Source of the DNA: CAYVNU01 sp964453265
GTDB lineage: Bacteria; Patescibacteriota; Doudnabacteria; UBA920
Direction: 5' to 3'
DNA length: 64,000 bases
Assembly: GCA_964453265.1 (NCBI GenBank)
Contig: CAYVNU010000001.1
Coordinates: 124,001-188,000, forward strand
Part shown: positions 40,384 through 47,763 of the stretch, piece by piece
How positions within the stretch are numbered: position 1 is the stretch's first letter
How the letters are laid out: each line of letters starts with the position of its first letter
Notes under the pieces: model-generated
Told to the model about the DNA's origin: nothing
The model's input: the letters and a program-made list of their open reading frames with translations, nothing else
Database searches by the model: none
Made by a program: the position numbers and the translations under genes

Positions 40384-42126
40384 ATGAATATACTTTTTAA
40401 ATACATTAAACCCTTTTGGAAAGTTGTGGCTTTAGCGCTTTTTTTAGCTGCTATAAACCAAATATTTTCTTTAATGGATCCTTACATATTCCGTCTTATA
40501 TTAGACAACTATGTAAGCAAATTTGATACGCTAACTAGAACTCAGTTTTTCCAAGGAGTGGGGGTCTTGCTACTTCTTTCTATGGGCACGGCTTTAGTTT
40601 CCCGTATTGCCAAAAATTTTCAGGATTATTTTGTAAATACTGTAACTCAAAAATTGGGCGCCAAAATGTATACCGATGGCTTAGCTCATAGTTTAAAGCT
40701 TCCTTACCAAGTCTTTGAAGATCAAAGAAGCGGGGAGACACTTGAGAAACTCCAAAAGGTGAGGCAAGATGTGCAGGCGCTTATAACATCTTTAGTGAAT
40801 GTTTTATTTTTTACTCTGGTAGGTTTTGTATTTGTAATTGTTTACGCCTTTTTTGTAAGCTGGATAATAGCCGTTGTATATTTAGCTATGGTTCCGCTGC
40901 TAGGTTTTACCGCGGTATTTTTAAGTCGCAAAATTAAAAATGTCCAAACCAGAATTGTGGCGCAGACTACAGCTTTAGCCGGTTCTACTACCGAGTCTTT
41001 ACGCAACATCGAACTAGTTAAAAGTATGGGGCTTTCTGAAGCAGAAGTGGGCAGGCTTAATCATACTACCCAGGAAATTTTAAAATTGGAACTGGAAAAA
41101 GTTAAGTATGTTCGTTCTTTAAGTTTTATACAAGGTACACTTATAAACCTGCTCCGTACTATGATGCTTTTGGTTATGATGTACTTAATTTTTACTAAGC
41201 AAGTTACCTTTGGGCAATTCTTTTCTTTGTGGATATATTCGTTCTTTTTGTTTAACCCGCTTCAGGAAATGGGCAATACTATACAGGCTTACCGTGAGGC
41301 TCAGGCTAGTTTAGACAATTTTAGAAAAATTTTGAGTATGGAAACAGAACCGCTAAATGAAAATGCGGAAAAAATTGGCACAGTAACTAAAATTGCTTTT
41401 GAAGGCGTAAGTTTTAAGCATGTTACCGGCACCAGGCCAGCTTTGGACAAGGTGAATTTTCATGCGGAAAAAGGCGAGACAATTGCCTTTGTCGGGCCTT
41501 CCGGCTCGGGTAAAACTACTTTGGTAAAATTATTGGTTGGACTTTACAGGCCAATGGAAGGTAAACAGTTTTATAACCAGGTAGAAATAAATAACTTAAG
41601 CGTAGACGAACTAAGGTCGCAAATTGGACTTGTCACCCAAGACACCCAGCTTTTTGCAGGTACCATACGCGAGAATTTAAAGTTTGTAAATCCAAATGCT
41701 ACAGACGAAGAGTTGTGGGTAGCTTTAAAAAAGAGCGCGGCCGACAGCCTTATGCAAAGGGCAGATAAAGGTTTAGATACAGTTATAGGCGAGGGCGGAG
41801 TTAAAGTTTCAGGCGGTGAAAAACAGCGTCTTTCCATTGCACGAGCGTTGCTGCGCAATCCTAACCTACTAGTCTTTGACGAAGCTACATCAGCTCTAGA
41901 TAGCTTAACCGAAGAGCAAATTACTTCTACTATCCGTTCTTTATCGCAAGATTCACATCAAATAACTGTTTTAATTGCGCACCGTCTTTCTACTATAATG
42001 CACGCCGACAGAATATATGTTCTGGAAAAAGGCAAAGTTGCAGAACAGGGTGCGCACCAAGCGTTACTAGACCAAAAAGGTTTGTACTATGCTATGTGGA
42101 GACAACAGATTGGGGAAAGTAAGTAA
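40384..42126 (+). CDS. ABC exporter, fused membrane and ATPase domains
   Basis: 580 aa. Six membrane helices in residues about 12-305, then a nucleotide-binding domain with Walker A GPSGSGKTTL, signature VSGGEKQRL, Walker B LLVFDEATSAL and switch His in LIAHRLST. Half-transporter that works as a dimer, of the MsbA/LmrA type; substrate may be lipid, peptide or drug. It starts 23 nt after the Nramp gene, and the deaminase-like gene follows after 8 nt, so the last two are almost certainly on one transcript. Confidence 0.92.
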   Translation: MNILFKYIKPFWKVVALALFLAAINQIFSLMDPYIFRLILDNYVSKFDTLTRTQFFQGVGVLLLLSMGTALVSRIAKNFQDYFVNTVTQKLGAKMYTDGLAHSLKLPYQVFEDQRSGETLEKLQKVRQDVQALITSLVNVLFFTLVGFVFVIVYAFFVSWIIAVVYLAMVPLLGFTAVFLSRKIKNVQTRIVAQTTALAGSTTESLRNIELVKSMGLSEAEVGRLNHTTQEILKLELEKVKYVRSLSFIQGTLINLLRTMMLLVMMYLIFTKQVTFGQFFSLWIYSFFLFNPLQEMGNTIQAYREAQASLDNFRKILSMETEPLNENAEKIGTVTKIAFEGVSFKHVTGTRPALDKVNFHAEKGETIAFVGPSGSGKTTLVKLLVGLYRPMEGKQFYNQVEINNLSVDELRSQIGLVTQDTQLFAGTIRENLKFVNPNATDEELWVALKKSAADSLMQRADKGLDTVIGEGGVKVSGGEKQRLSIARALLRNPNLLVFDEATSALDSLTEEQITSTIRSLSQDSHQITVLIAHRLSTIMHADRIYVLEKGKVAEQGAHQALLDQKGLYYAMWRQQIGESK

Positions 42127-42134
42127 TTTAAAAT

Positions 42135-43166
42135 ATGTTTAACGAATACAGTAAATTTGAGATTGAACCGCGCAAAATATCCCAGGAAGTTGTAAAAGCA
42201 TTTGAAAATTTGTTTCGGGGGAAAAAAGATGCCATGTTTAGTTCAGCAGTTAGCGCTGAAGGCAGAGCAAATCATCATAAGCATGTTAATGTTGGCTGTT
42301 GCATGTTGGTTTTAAATAAAGAGTTAAACTTGGCTGAGCCAGAAGTTTTTACCGGAGCGAACACAAAAGCAAGTCCTGCCATGATGGCTTGGCCTGACCG
42401 TGAGTGCGCGGAGTCCAGGTCTTTTTTAAATGCATTAAATATACCCAGGTCAGGCAGCGCCGAAGACCCAAACTGGAGTGGAGCTGATATTGGTATGGAG
42501 ATGGGAACTTTAAAGGAAGGTGGCGTTGTCGCTGCGGTGCTAACAGTTTCTAAAAATGAAAATACCGGTGAACATGACAGATTAAACCATAGTGTTTTAA
42601 TTTCTTGCGATCAGTGCGTAGTAAATTATGAAGGCTTAATGAAGTTGGGGATTGTTAATGAAGATACTATAATTTATAACGCAAGAATTGACGAGAAAGG
42701 CGAAGAACAGGAACATGTAGAGCAATCTTTAGGTAAGCTGATCGAAGATTTTTACAAGAAAAAAGAAAAGAGAGATCAGGCTATTATTGAACGTTTAGTA
42801 GCGGCAAAACATGAAGCTTTGAATGAATACCAAAGAGAAATATCCGATATTAATTTGCAGTTTGGCAGCCCGGCTGAAAATCCGGTTCCGCCGATTATGC
42901 CAGATGATAGGTATCAAGCTCAAAGGGGCTATCAACGTGAGAGAGTAGAAGCAGTTTGGGAGGTAATGGAAAATTGCCTAGCAGATATTATTAAAGCCGC
43001 AAAAGGGGCTGCGGAAAGAGGTCTTTCTAAAGAACGAATTGTTCAAACTTTAGGTTTAGAAGAATTTAAACTTGATCCTGATGCAGAAAAATTTACAAAT
43101 AATGAGTTAAAAACTTTGGAAGAATTATTAAGTAAGGCACTGTTTCAAATTTATAGAAAGGAATGA
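42135..43166 (+). CDS. Divergent cytidine-deaminase-fold protein with helical C-terminal domain
   Basis: 343 aa. The N-terminal half has the deaminase pattern: strand VGCCMLVL (53-60), EVFTGANTKA, a zinc/catalytic C-A-E (Cys91, Glu93) in DRECAESRS, and a second zinc pair C-D-Q-C (Cys158, Cys161) after strand HSVLIS. All catalytic residues are therefore kept, but the usual Pro before the second motif is missing, and the insert between motifs is long (SGADIGMEMGTLKEGG). Residues about 190-343 are charged helices with no recognised family. Coupled to an ABC exporter by an 8-nt gap. Substrate (nucleoside, nucleotide or RNA) is unknown. Confidence 0.65.
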   Translation: MFNEYSKFEIEPRKISQEVVKAFENLFRGKKDAMFSSAVSAEGRANHHKHVNVGCCMLVLNKELNLAEPEVFTGANTKASPAMMAWPDRECAESRSFLNALNIPRSGSAEDPNWSGADIGMEMGTLKEGGVVAAVLTVSKNENTGEHDRLNHSVLISCDQCVVNYEGLMKLGIVNEDTIIYNARIDEKGEEQEHVEQSLGKLIEDFYKKKEKRDQAIIERLVAAKHEALNEYQREISDINLQFGSPAENPVPPIMPDDRYQAQRGYQRERVEAVWEVMENCLADIIKAAKGAAERGLSKERIVQTLGLEEFKLDPDAEKFTNNELKTLEELLSKALFQIYRKE

Positions 43167-43189
43167 TTGTTTTTTGAAATCAGCAATCA

Positions 43190-43216
43190 AAAAGCCCGCC
43201 CTTAAGGCGGGCTTTT
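43190..43216 (+). terminator. Terminator after the deaminase-like gene
   Basis: aaaagcccgcc / ggcgggctttt with a CTTAA loop. Confidence 0.9.
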
Positions 43217-43235
43217 CAATTGGGCTGAAATATTG

Positions 43236-43241
43236 TATAAT
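43236..43241 (+). promoter_or_regulatory. Promoter -10 box for the structured RNA candidate
   Basis: TATAAT with a weak TTTTCA 17 nt upstream (43213-43218). Confidence 0.45.
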
Positions 43242-43247
43242 TGATTA

Positions 43248-43447
43248 ATCTAAAAAGAGAATTTGTTGTGACTTTTAGTTTTTAAATAATAATTTTTTGT
43301 TGAAAAGCTCGAGGTCGTCACATGAATATATTTAAAATTTTTGCGATCCTTTTGAGGATCGCAAATGGGAACTGGGCTCTGCCCAGGAATCCAAACTCTT
43401 AACGTTCGAACCGACGCCGGGCTGCACAACCCGGCGTCTTCTATTTA
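43248..43447 (+). ncRNA. Candidate structured small RNA, about 200 nt
   Basis: The sequence holds four stems in order: tgtgac / gtcaca (43266, 43317); a perfect 10-bp hairpin tttgcgatcc / ggatcgcaaa (43340-43365); ctgggc / gcccag (43372-43386); and gacgccggg / cccggcgtc (43413-43438) followed by TTCTATTT. It starts after a promoter and ends in a terminator, with no long ORF. A 26-codon ORF at 43322-43402 with GAGG before it could be a leader peptide. I do not recognise a known RNA family. This accounts for most of the 317-bp gap 43167-43483. Confidence 0.55.
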
Positions 43448-43483
43448 TCTGTGCAATTAGTGATATCAGTGCATCCGTGAATA

Positions 43484-44290
43484 TTATTTCCAAACCACAA
43501 TCGCAGTTTTATCGCCTTCATCAACCGCATTTAGATTATGGCTCCAGGCGCCGGCGGCATTGTAGAGGGTTTCGTAGGTGTATGGGTAGTTTCGGCCTTT
43601 TCGGGTGCCGGGGTCGTTGGTTATAAAGCCATTACTGTCCCAACCTTTTATAACTAGCATATGGTAAGGGGGGCCGGGCTGGCGGAAGTTGGGGTTACCA
43701 AGTTTGCGACCGTTTGCCGACCAAATTACTAGGTGACCATTGTGCAATTCTGTTTTAATATCATCTTCCGTCATATTTTTTACGAGCTTGGTCTGGAGCC
43801 CATAAACATCGCGCAGCATTCTTGCAGTCTCATCTGAATCAATATCCAAATAATAGCCAAAGGTTTGTTTTTCCCATTCAGTAATTTTAGAAAGCTCGCT
43901 TTCTACTAATTCTGGTTTTAAGGTAAGGGATGTATTCCCATTAAAGTATTGTTCTACCATAATGCTGCTGGTTTCTTCGCAGGCTTCGTTATGAAGTTCA
44001 TCCCAGTTGGCTGTGGGGGCTTGAGGGGAAAAGGGGACTTTGAGTAGGAGAGTAGTGGGTAGTTGCCCGCCTGTCGGCGAGGCAGGTTGGTTGTTAGTTT
44101 GTAAAGGTGTTGATGACGATGGTGTAATATTAGTTTTACGTGGTTCTGAGGAGATTTGATGGTTTGTATTTGGAATATTAGAAATTTCTAATTTTGGATA
44201 TTTTTGGGCAATAAGAAAAATAGCCGCGCCGGCAAATAGTAGCGAGGCTATCCAGGAGAAGTGGAAGGATTTGGATTTAAAATGGCGCAT
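43484..44290 (-). CDS. C39-like cysteine peptidase, membrane anchored
   Basis: 268 aa from the ATG at 44290; an upstream start at 44314 adds eight residues before the anchor. Residues about 8-28 form a hydrophobic anchor, followed by a Ser/Thr/Pro linker and the Peptidase_C39-like domain from VPFSPQAPTANWDEL. The catalytic Cys lies in NEACEETS, the His in PPYHMLVIKGWD and the Asp in ITNDPG. It should act outside the membrane on a peptide or peptidoglycan bridge. The linker (QPASPTGGQLPTT) is built from two repeat types at 44045-44092. Confidence 0.78.
   Translation of the reverse strand: MRHFKSKSFHFSWIASLLFAGAAIFLIAQKYPKLEISNIPNTNHQISSEPRKTNITPSSSTPLQTNNQPASPTGGQLPTTLLLKVPFSPQAPTANWDELHNEACEETSSIMVEQYFNGNTSLTLKPELVESELSKITEWEKQTFGYYLDIDSDETARMLRDVYGLQTKLVKNMTEDDIKTELHNGHLVIWSANGRKLGNPNFRQPGPPYHMLVIKGWDSNGFITNDPGTRKGRNYPYTYETLYNAAGAWSHNLNAVDEGDKTAIVVWK
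44045..44092. repeat. Adjacent GTAGT tandem repeat and family B palindrome inside the peptidase gene
   Basis: agtaggagagtagtgggtag is followed directly by ttgcccgcctgtcggcgagg and caggttgg. Both are translated as the linker of the C39-like peptidase. Confidence 0.65.
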
Positions 44291-44398
44291 AGATAGATTT
44301 AAAAGATTGACCACAATTAAATAAAATTATGTAAAATTTTCGAGTTTGTGACAAATTTTTATTTAATTTTAATTAATCTTACTTATTTTTATTTAATC

Positions 44399-45082
44399 TC
44401 AAATTATTTCTTCTCTTTTTACCAACACAAAGTTTCCAGGTGGTAAGCTTGCTGGTAAAATAAATTTGTTTATTCTAATTCTTTTTAAGTTAGTAACGGT
44501 TAAGCCGACAGTACTGAACATTCTGCGGATTTGTCTTTTTTTCCCCTCATGGATTGTTATTAAGACTTTGCCGTTTCTGGTTTTTACTTGTGCCGGGAAG
44601 GTAGTTCCTGTGGCAATTTCCACACCGGTTCTTAATTTATCTAATTGCGAATCGTTAGGCTTTTCTTGGGTTTCTACCTCGTATTCTTTTTCATGCTCGT
44701 ATTTAGGGTGGGCTAATTCTTGGGTTAAGTCGCCATCATTGGTTAAAATTATAAGACCTTCAGTATCAAAATCTAAACGCCCAATATTCCATACTTTGTT
44801 TCTTAGTTCCTCAGGCAGTAAACTAAAAATGGTTTTTCTGTGCTGCGGGTCGCTTTTGCTGACAACATAGCCTTTGGGTTTATTTAAAACAATATAAATT
44901 TTTTCTGGAGTGGTTTTAACTAATTTGCCGTAAACTTTTACTGTGTCTTTTTCCGGGTCTACTTTATCGCCGAGTTTTGCTTTTTTGCCATTAATTAAAA
45001 CCTGTCCGGATTTAATAAACTCTTCAGCTTTTCGCCTCGAAGCAACTCCTGCTGAGCTTAAATATTTTTGTACTCTTTCCAT
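44399..45082 (-). CDS. rluB: 23S rRNA pseudouridine synthase, RsuA/RluB family
   Basis: 227 aa. The N-terminal S4 RNA-binding domain (RVQKYLSSAGVASRRKAEE, residues 3-48) precedes the catalytic domain with GRLDFDTEGLIILTNDG, whose first Asp is the catalytic residue, and GKKRQIRRMF at the end. It isomerises a uridine in ribosomal RNA; RluB (23S U2605) is the usual assignment for this length in Gram-positive-like genomes, RsuA or RluE being alternatives. Monocistronic. Confidence 0.9.
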   Translation of the reverse strand: MERVQKYLSSAGVASRRKAEEFIKSGQVLINGKKAKLGDKVDPEKDTVKVYGKLVKTTPEKIYIVLNKPKGYVVSKSDPQHRKTIFSLLPEELRNKVWNIGRLDFDTEGLIILTNDGDLTQELAHPKYEHEKEYEVETQEKPNDSQLDKLRTGVEIATGTTFPAQVKTRNGKVLITIHEGKKRQIRRMFSTVGLTVTNLKRIRINKFILPASLPPGNFVLVKREEII

Positions 45083-45164
45083 GGAAGTAAAATTAAGTTG
45101 ATTTTTTAAGATGAAAACATTACACCTGATATATAGTAGTATGATATATCATTTCGCATAAATA

Positions 45165-45173
45165 TGCTATAAT
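45165..45173 (+). promoter_or_regulatory. Extended -10 promoter (TGcTATAAT)
   Basis: Only 12 nt before the ATG at 45186, so the transcript would be nearly leaderless. Confidence 0.6.
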
Positions 45174-45185
45174 GATTGTAATTCT

Positions 45186-45719
45186 ATGAATAATTTAACC
45201 GAGAAAACTAAAAAAAATTGGCCTTTAATATTTGCTTTAATAGCGCCTTTTTTAATGATAGTCGTAGTTGCTTTGTTAATTTATTTGCCGGGTTTAGGTA
45301 AATTTCCGCAAAAAGATTTTGTATACGCAACCGGATTCGATATTTACTATGGCTCTAGAATATATTCTGTGCAGAGTGGACATTTAATAAAGAGCAGTTT
45401 TTCAAATCAGGAAAAATTAACCCCAGAGATTAAAAATCCTGAGTCTGCGGTAGTTTTTTATAGATATAATGTAAAAACCAACACAGCTTTAGAAATAACT
45501 TTTGAGGAAGCTCAAAAATTAAATTTAGATCCGGCTAAAAAATCTGCAGATGGCTATGAAATTAGCCAAGGATCAGGCGGGGGAGATGGTTTGTTTTTTG
45601 GAGCCGGTCGCGATTATGAAAGTTATTATATTAGAGGCTATAACAGGAGCAAAAAATTAAATTTAAAATTAATAGGGCCTAATTATTCAAATTTTCAGTT
45701 TTTAGGTTGGATTAATTAA
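45186..45719 (+). CDS. Single-pass membrane protein, unknown
   Basis: 177 aa. One hydrophobic helix at residues 13-36, then an outer domain of mainly strands with many Tyr residues (FVYATGFDIYYGSRIYSV ... DYESYYIRGYNRS) and a Gly-rich loop SQGSGGGDGLFFGAG. It sits 10 nt before a DUF2157 membrane protein, and the two probably form one complex. No ribosome site; the extended -10 lies very close to the start. Confidence 0.6.
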   Translation: MNNLTEKTKKNWPLIFALIAPFLMIVVVALLIYLPGLGKFPQKDFVYATGFDIYYGSRIYSVQSGHLIKSSFSNQEKLTPEIKNPESAVVFYRYNVKTNTALEITFEEAQKLNLDPAKKSADGYEISQGSGGGDGLFFGAGRDYESYYIRGYNRSKKLNLKLIGPNYSNFQFLGWIN

Positions 45720-45729
45720 ACATAATTTT

Positions 45730-46716
45730 ATGGACAAACACGAGATTTTAGATTCAGTTAGGCAAATGGCAGCACAAAATCTTTTAAACAAAGAAGAACT
45801 TTTAGCAGCATTTTATGGGAGCTCTGAAATTTCTTCGGCTAAAGTAGAAGTCGGATTAAAATTATCGGACATTTTATATTTCATTGGAGCTGCTATAATT
45901 TTTTTAGGAGTCAGCGTGTTGGTTTATCAAAATTGGGATGTTTTTAATTCTGCAACCAGAATCACAATAACCACAGGAAGCTCTTTAGCGGCTTTTATTG
46001 TTGCGATTGTGTTAAATAAATATGAGAATTTTCAAAAAGCTTCAAATGGTTTTTTTATGCTTTTTGGCCTGCTCGCACCTTTGGCTTTAAATGTAGCCTT
46101 TTTTGAATCCGGAGTTGACTACACCACTAATTCAATTCAGGCTGCAATTTTTGCAATTTTAACCGCAGTATTTGCATCAGCTTTTTATTATTTTAGAAAA
46201 ACAATTTTACTTCTATTTTTAATATTATTTTCCAGCGGACTGTTTCATTTTGTAATTAATCTTTTGGTTGGTTCTAATTTTTCTTCCCAAGACCAAGTTA
46301 AAATCTACGAGTATAGGTTTTTAATTCTTGGTCTGGGTTATATGCTGCTTGGTTATTATTTTAGTTCAACATTGAGAAAATCTTTAAGCGGGTTTCTAAA
46401 TGGTTTTGGAAGTTTGTTGTTTTTAGGCAGTGCTATGGCTTTGGGCGGATATTCACCGAATGAGAATGTTTTTTGGGAATTAATTTACCCAGTCTTAGTT
46501 TTTGGCCTTCTATTTTTAAGCGTTTATGTAAAGAGTAAAGCCTATTTAATTTTTGCTAGTTTATTTTTAATCGGCTATATTCTTAAATTAACCGGCGAGT
46601 ATTTTACAACAGGCTTAGGTTGGCCGCTAGCTTTAGTTTTAGCCGGACTTGCAATAATGGGGGTTGGTTATTACGCCGTTAAACTTAATAAAAAATACTT
46701 TCAAGCGCACGTGTAA
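45730..46716 (+). CDS. DUF2157-like polytopic membrane protein
   Basis: 328 aa. A short soluble N-terminus (about 1-45) with helix LLNKEELLAAFY, followed by eight to ten hydrophobic segments to the end. YFIGAAIIFLGVSVLVYQNWD is typical of the DUF2157 group. Function of the family is unknown. Paired with the single-pass protein upstream; ends at a strong terminator. Confidence 0.72.
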   Translation: MDKHEILDSVRQMAAQNLLNKEELLAAFYGSSEISSAKVEVGLKLSDILYFIGAAIIFLGVSVLVYQNWDVFNSATRITITTGSSLAAFIVAIVLNKYENFQKASNGFFMLFGLLAPLALNVAFFESGVDYTTNSIQAAIFAILTAVFASAFYYFRKTILLLFLILFSSGLFHFVINLLVGSNFSSQDQVKIYEYRFLILGLGYMLLGYYFSSTLRKSLSGFLNGFGSLLFLGSAMALGGYSPNENVFWELIYPVLVFGLLFLSVYVKSKAYLIFASLFLIGYILKLTGEYFTTGLGWPLALVLAGLAIMGVGYYAVKLNKKYFQAHV

Positions 46717-46723
46717 GAATTTA

Positions 46724-46752
46724 AAAAATCCCCGCGAGCCGGGGATTTTTTT
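46724..46752 (+). terminator. Terminator after the DUF2157-like gene
   Basis: aaatcccc / ggggattt stem with seven trailing T. Confidence 0.85.
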
Positions 46753-46853
46753 GTAAATTAAGCTAAGTAAGGTTATTTTTTTGTTTTTTAGCCGAGATAT
46801 TAGTAAATAAATTACAGGAATTTTACCCTGTACCATTCACCGCCTGACTCGTC

Positions 46854-46928
46854 TGGTGGTCTCGATTGGAATCGAACCAATATCAATGCCTTAGAAGAGC
46901 ACTGCTCTATCCATTGAGCTACGAGACC
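46854..46928 (-). tRNA. tRNA-Arg (anticodon TCT)
   Basis: Minus-strand cloverleaf: acceptor GGTCTCG / CGAGACC, anticodon loop CTTCTAA, encoded A73-CCA. It is flanked by an inverted repeat (ccgcctgactcg at 46840 and cgagtcgggcgg at 46936) related to the family B palindromes. Confidence 0.93.
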
Positions 46929-46948
46929 CTTCAGGCGAGTCGGGCGGG

Positions 46949-46963
46949 TATCCATTGAGCTAC
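46949..46963 (-). pseudogene. tRNA D-arm fragment
   Basis: tatccattgagctac repeats exactly the D-arm of the adjacent tRNA-Arg(TCT), without the rest of a tRNA. Confidence 0.6.
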
Positions 46964-47024
46964 AAAAACCGCGAGATAAAAAAATCTTTTTAACATTCGA
47001 TGCCAATATATTTTGTAAAATATA

Positions 47025-47043
47025 TGGTGACCTCGGCAGGAGT
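47025..47043 (-). pseudogene. tRNA 3'-end fragment
   Basis: tggtgacctcggcaggagt repeats the CCA end, acceptor strand and part of the T arm of tRNA-Arg(GCG) at 47073. Confidence 0.65.
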
Positions 47044-47072
47044 TTTACCCCGCATCATTTATCAAAATTAAG

Positions 47073-47149
47073 TGGTGACCTCGGCAGGAGTCGAACCTGC
47101 GACCTCAAGCTCCGCAAGCTTGCGCTCTATCCAACTGAGCTACGAGGCC
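47073..47149 (-). tRNA. tRNA-Arg (anticodon GCG)
   Basis: Minus-strand cloverleaf: acceptor GGCCTCG / CGAGGTC, anticodon loop TTGCGGA, T arm GCAGG-TTCGACT-CCTGC, encoded CCA. The anticodon GCG is uncommon in bacteria, where ACG edited to inosine normally reads CGN codons. Confidence 0.93.
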
Positions 47150-47177
47150 AGTTTATTAACTTAAATTAGTTGAGAAA

Positions 47178-47245
47178 TGGTGCGGGGCGGGCCTGCGACC
47201 TTCAGCTCCGCAAGCTGACGCTCTATCCAACTGAGCTACGAGGTC
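47178..47245 (-). pseudogene. Decayed tRNA-Arg (GCG) copy
   Basis: The D arm and anticodon arm (loop TTGCGGA) are intact and match the gene at 47073. The T arm and 3' acceptor strand have collapsed to CAGGCCCGCCCCGCACCA, so the 5' acceptor GACCTCG has no partner. First in transcription order of the cluster. Confidence 0.8.
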
Positions 47246-47259
47246 ATAAAACTTTAATG

Positions 47260-47268
47260 ATTATATCA
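47260..47268 (-). promoter_or_regulatory. Extended -10 promoter for the arginine tRNA cluster
   Basis: Minus strand TGATATAAT, within a larger aatgat / atcatt palindrome, about 15 nt before the decayed tRNA. Confidence 0.6.
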
Positions 47269-47454
47269 TTTATTGTTAGTTTTTTCAATAGCCTATAATG
47301 TCGCAATTTGTTGTTAGATTTTGTTTTTTGGTAATCTTGACAAGAATATATTTTAGAGCTAAACCGAAAGTAGAGAGTAATAAAAATTAAAAAAAGAAAG
47401 GAGTCTCTAAATTAGATTTTAAATAAGCATAATTTCATAAAGGGGGTGATAGTT

Positions 47455-47631
47455 ATGCAAAATTTTTACATGTATTTATGTGATGTCTGCGGTTATAGCA
47501 AAGAATATCCAGATGTATGTCCAAGATGTGAAATTCCGTTAACTGAATACAGCAAAGAGACACAAAAAGAGTATCAGATTAATATGGAAGAGGCTATGCG
47601 CAGCATGAGTGAATATAAGTGGTATGTATAA
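47455..47631 (+). CDS. Small zinc-ribbon (rubredoxin-like knuckle) protein
   Basis: 58 aa starting MQNFYMYL. Two CxxC knuckles (CDVCG and CPRCE) would bind one zinc or iron, as in the C-terminal domain of rubrerythrin-like proteins. The ATG at 47455 has an unusually strong ribosome site, agggggtgat, so it is preferred to the start at 47446. This is one of the few genes here with such a site, suggesting high expression. Role unknown. It follows the tRNA cluster and ends at a bidirectional terminator. Confidence 0.75.
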   Translation: MQNFYMYLCDVCGYSKEYPDVCPRCEIPLTEYSKETQKEYQINMEEAMRSMSEYKWYV

Positions 47632-47712
47632 TTTTTGCTTAAGAAAAAATTATAGCTCACAAATAATAATTAATAACTGTTAACTGAAAAACAGATGCAT
47701 AATCAGACAGAA

Positions 47713-47749
47713 TAAAAACCCGTCTTGGGGATGTAAGGCGGGTTTTTTG
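47713..47749. terminator. Bidirectional terminator before xer
   Basis: aaaaacccgtctt / aaggcgggttttt between convergent genes, one G-T pair. Confidence 0.82.
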
Positions 47750-47763
47750 TTATAGGTTATAAA

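Noticed and set aside
43266..43447. tmRNA, SRP RNA or RNase P as the identity of the RNA candidate
   Set aside because: None of the conserved cores (tRNA-like CCA end, SRP GGAAG-type loop, RNase P GAAAGTCCGGGCT-type core) is present.
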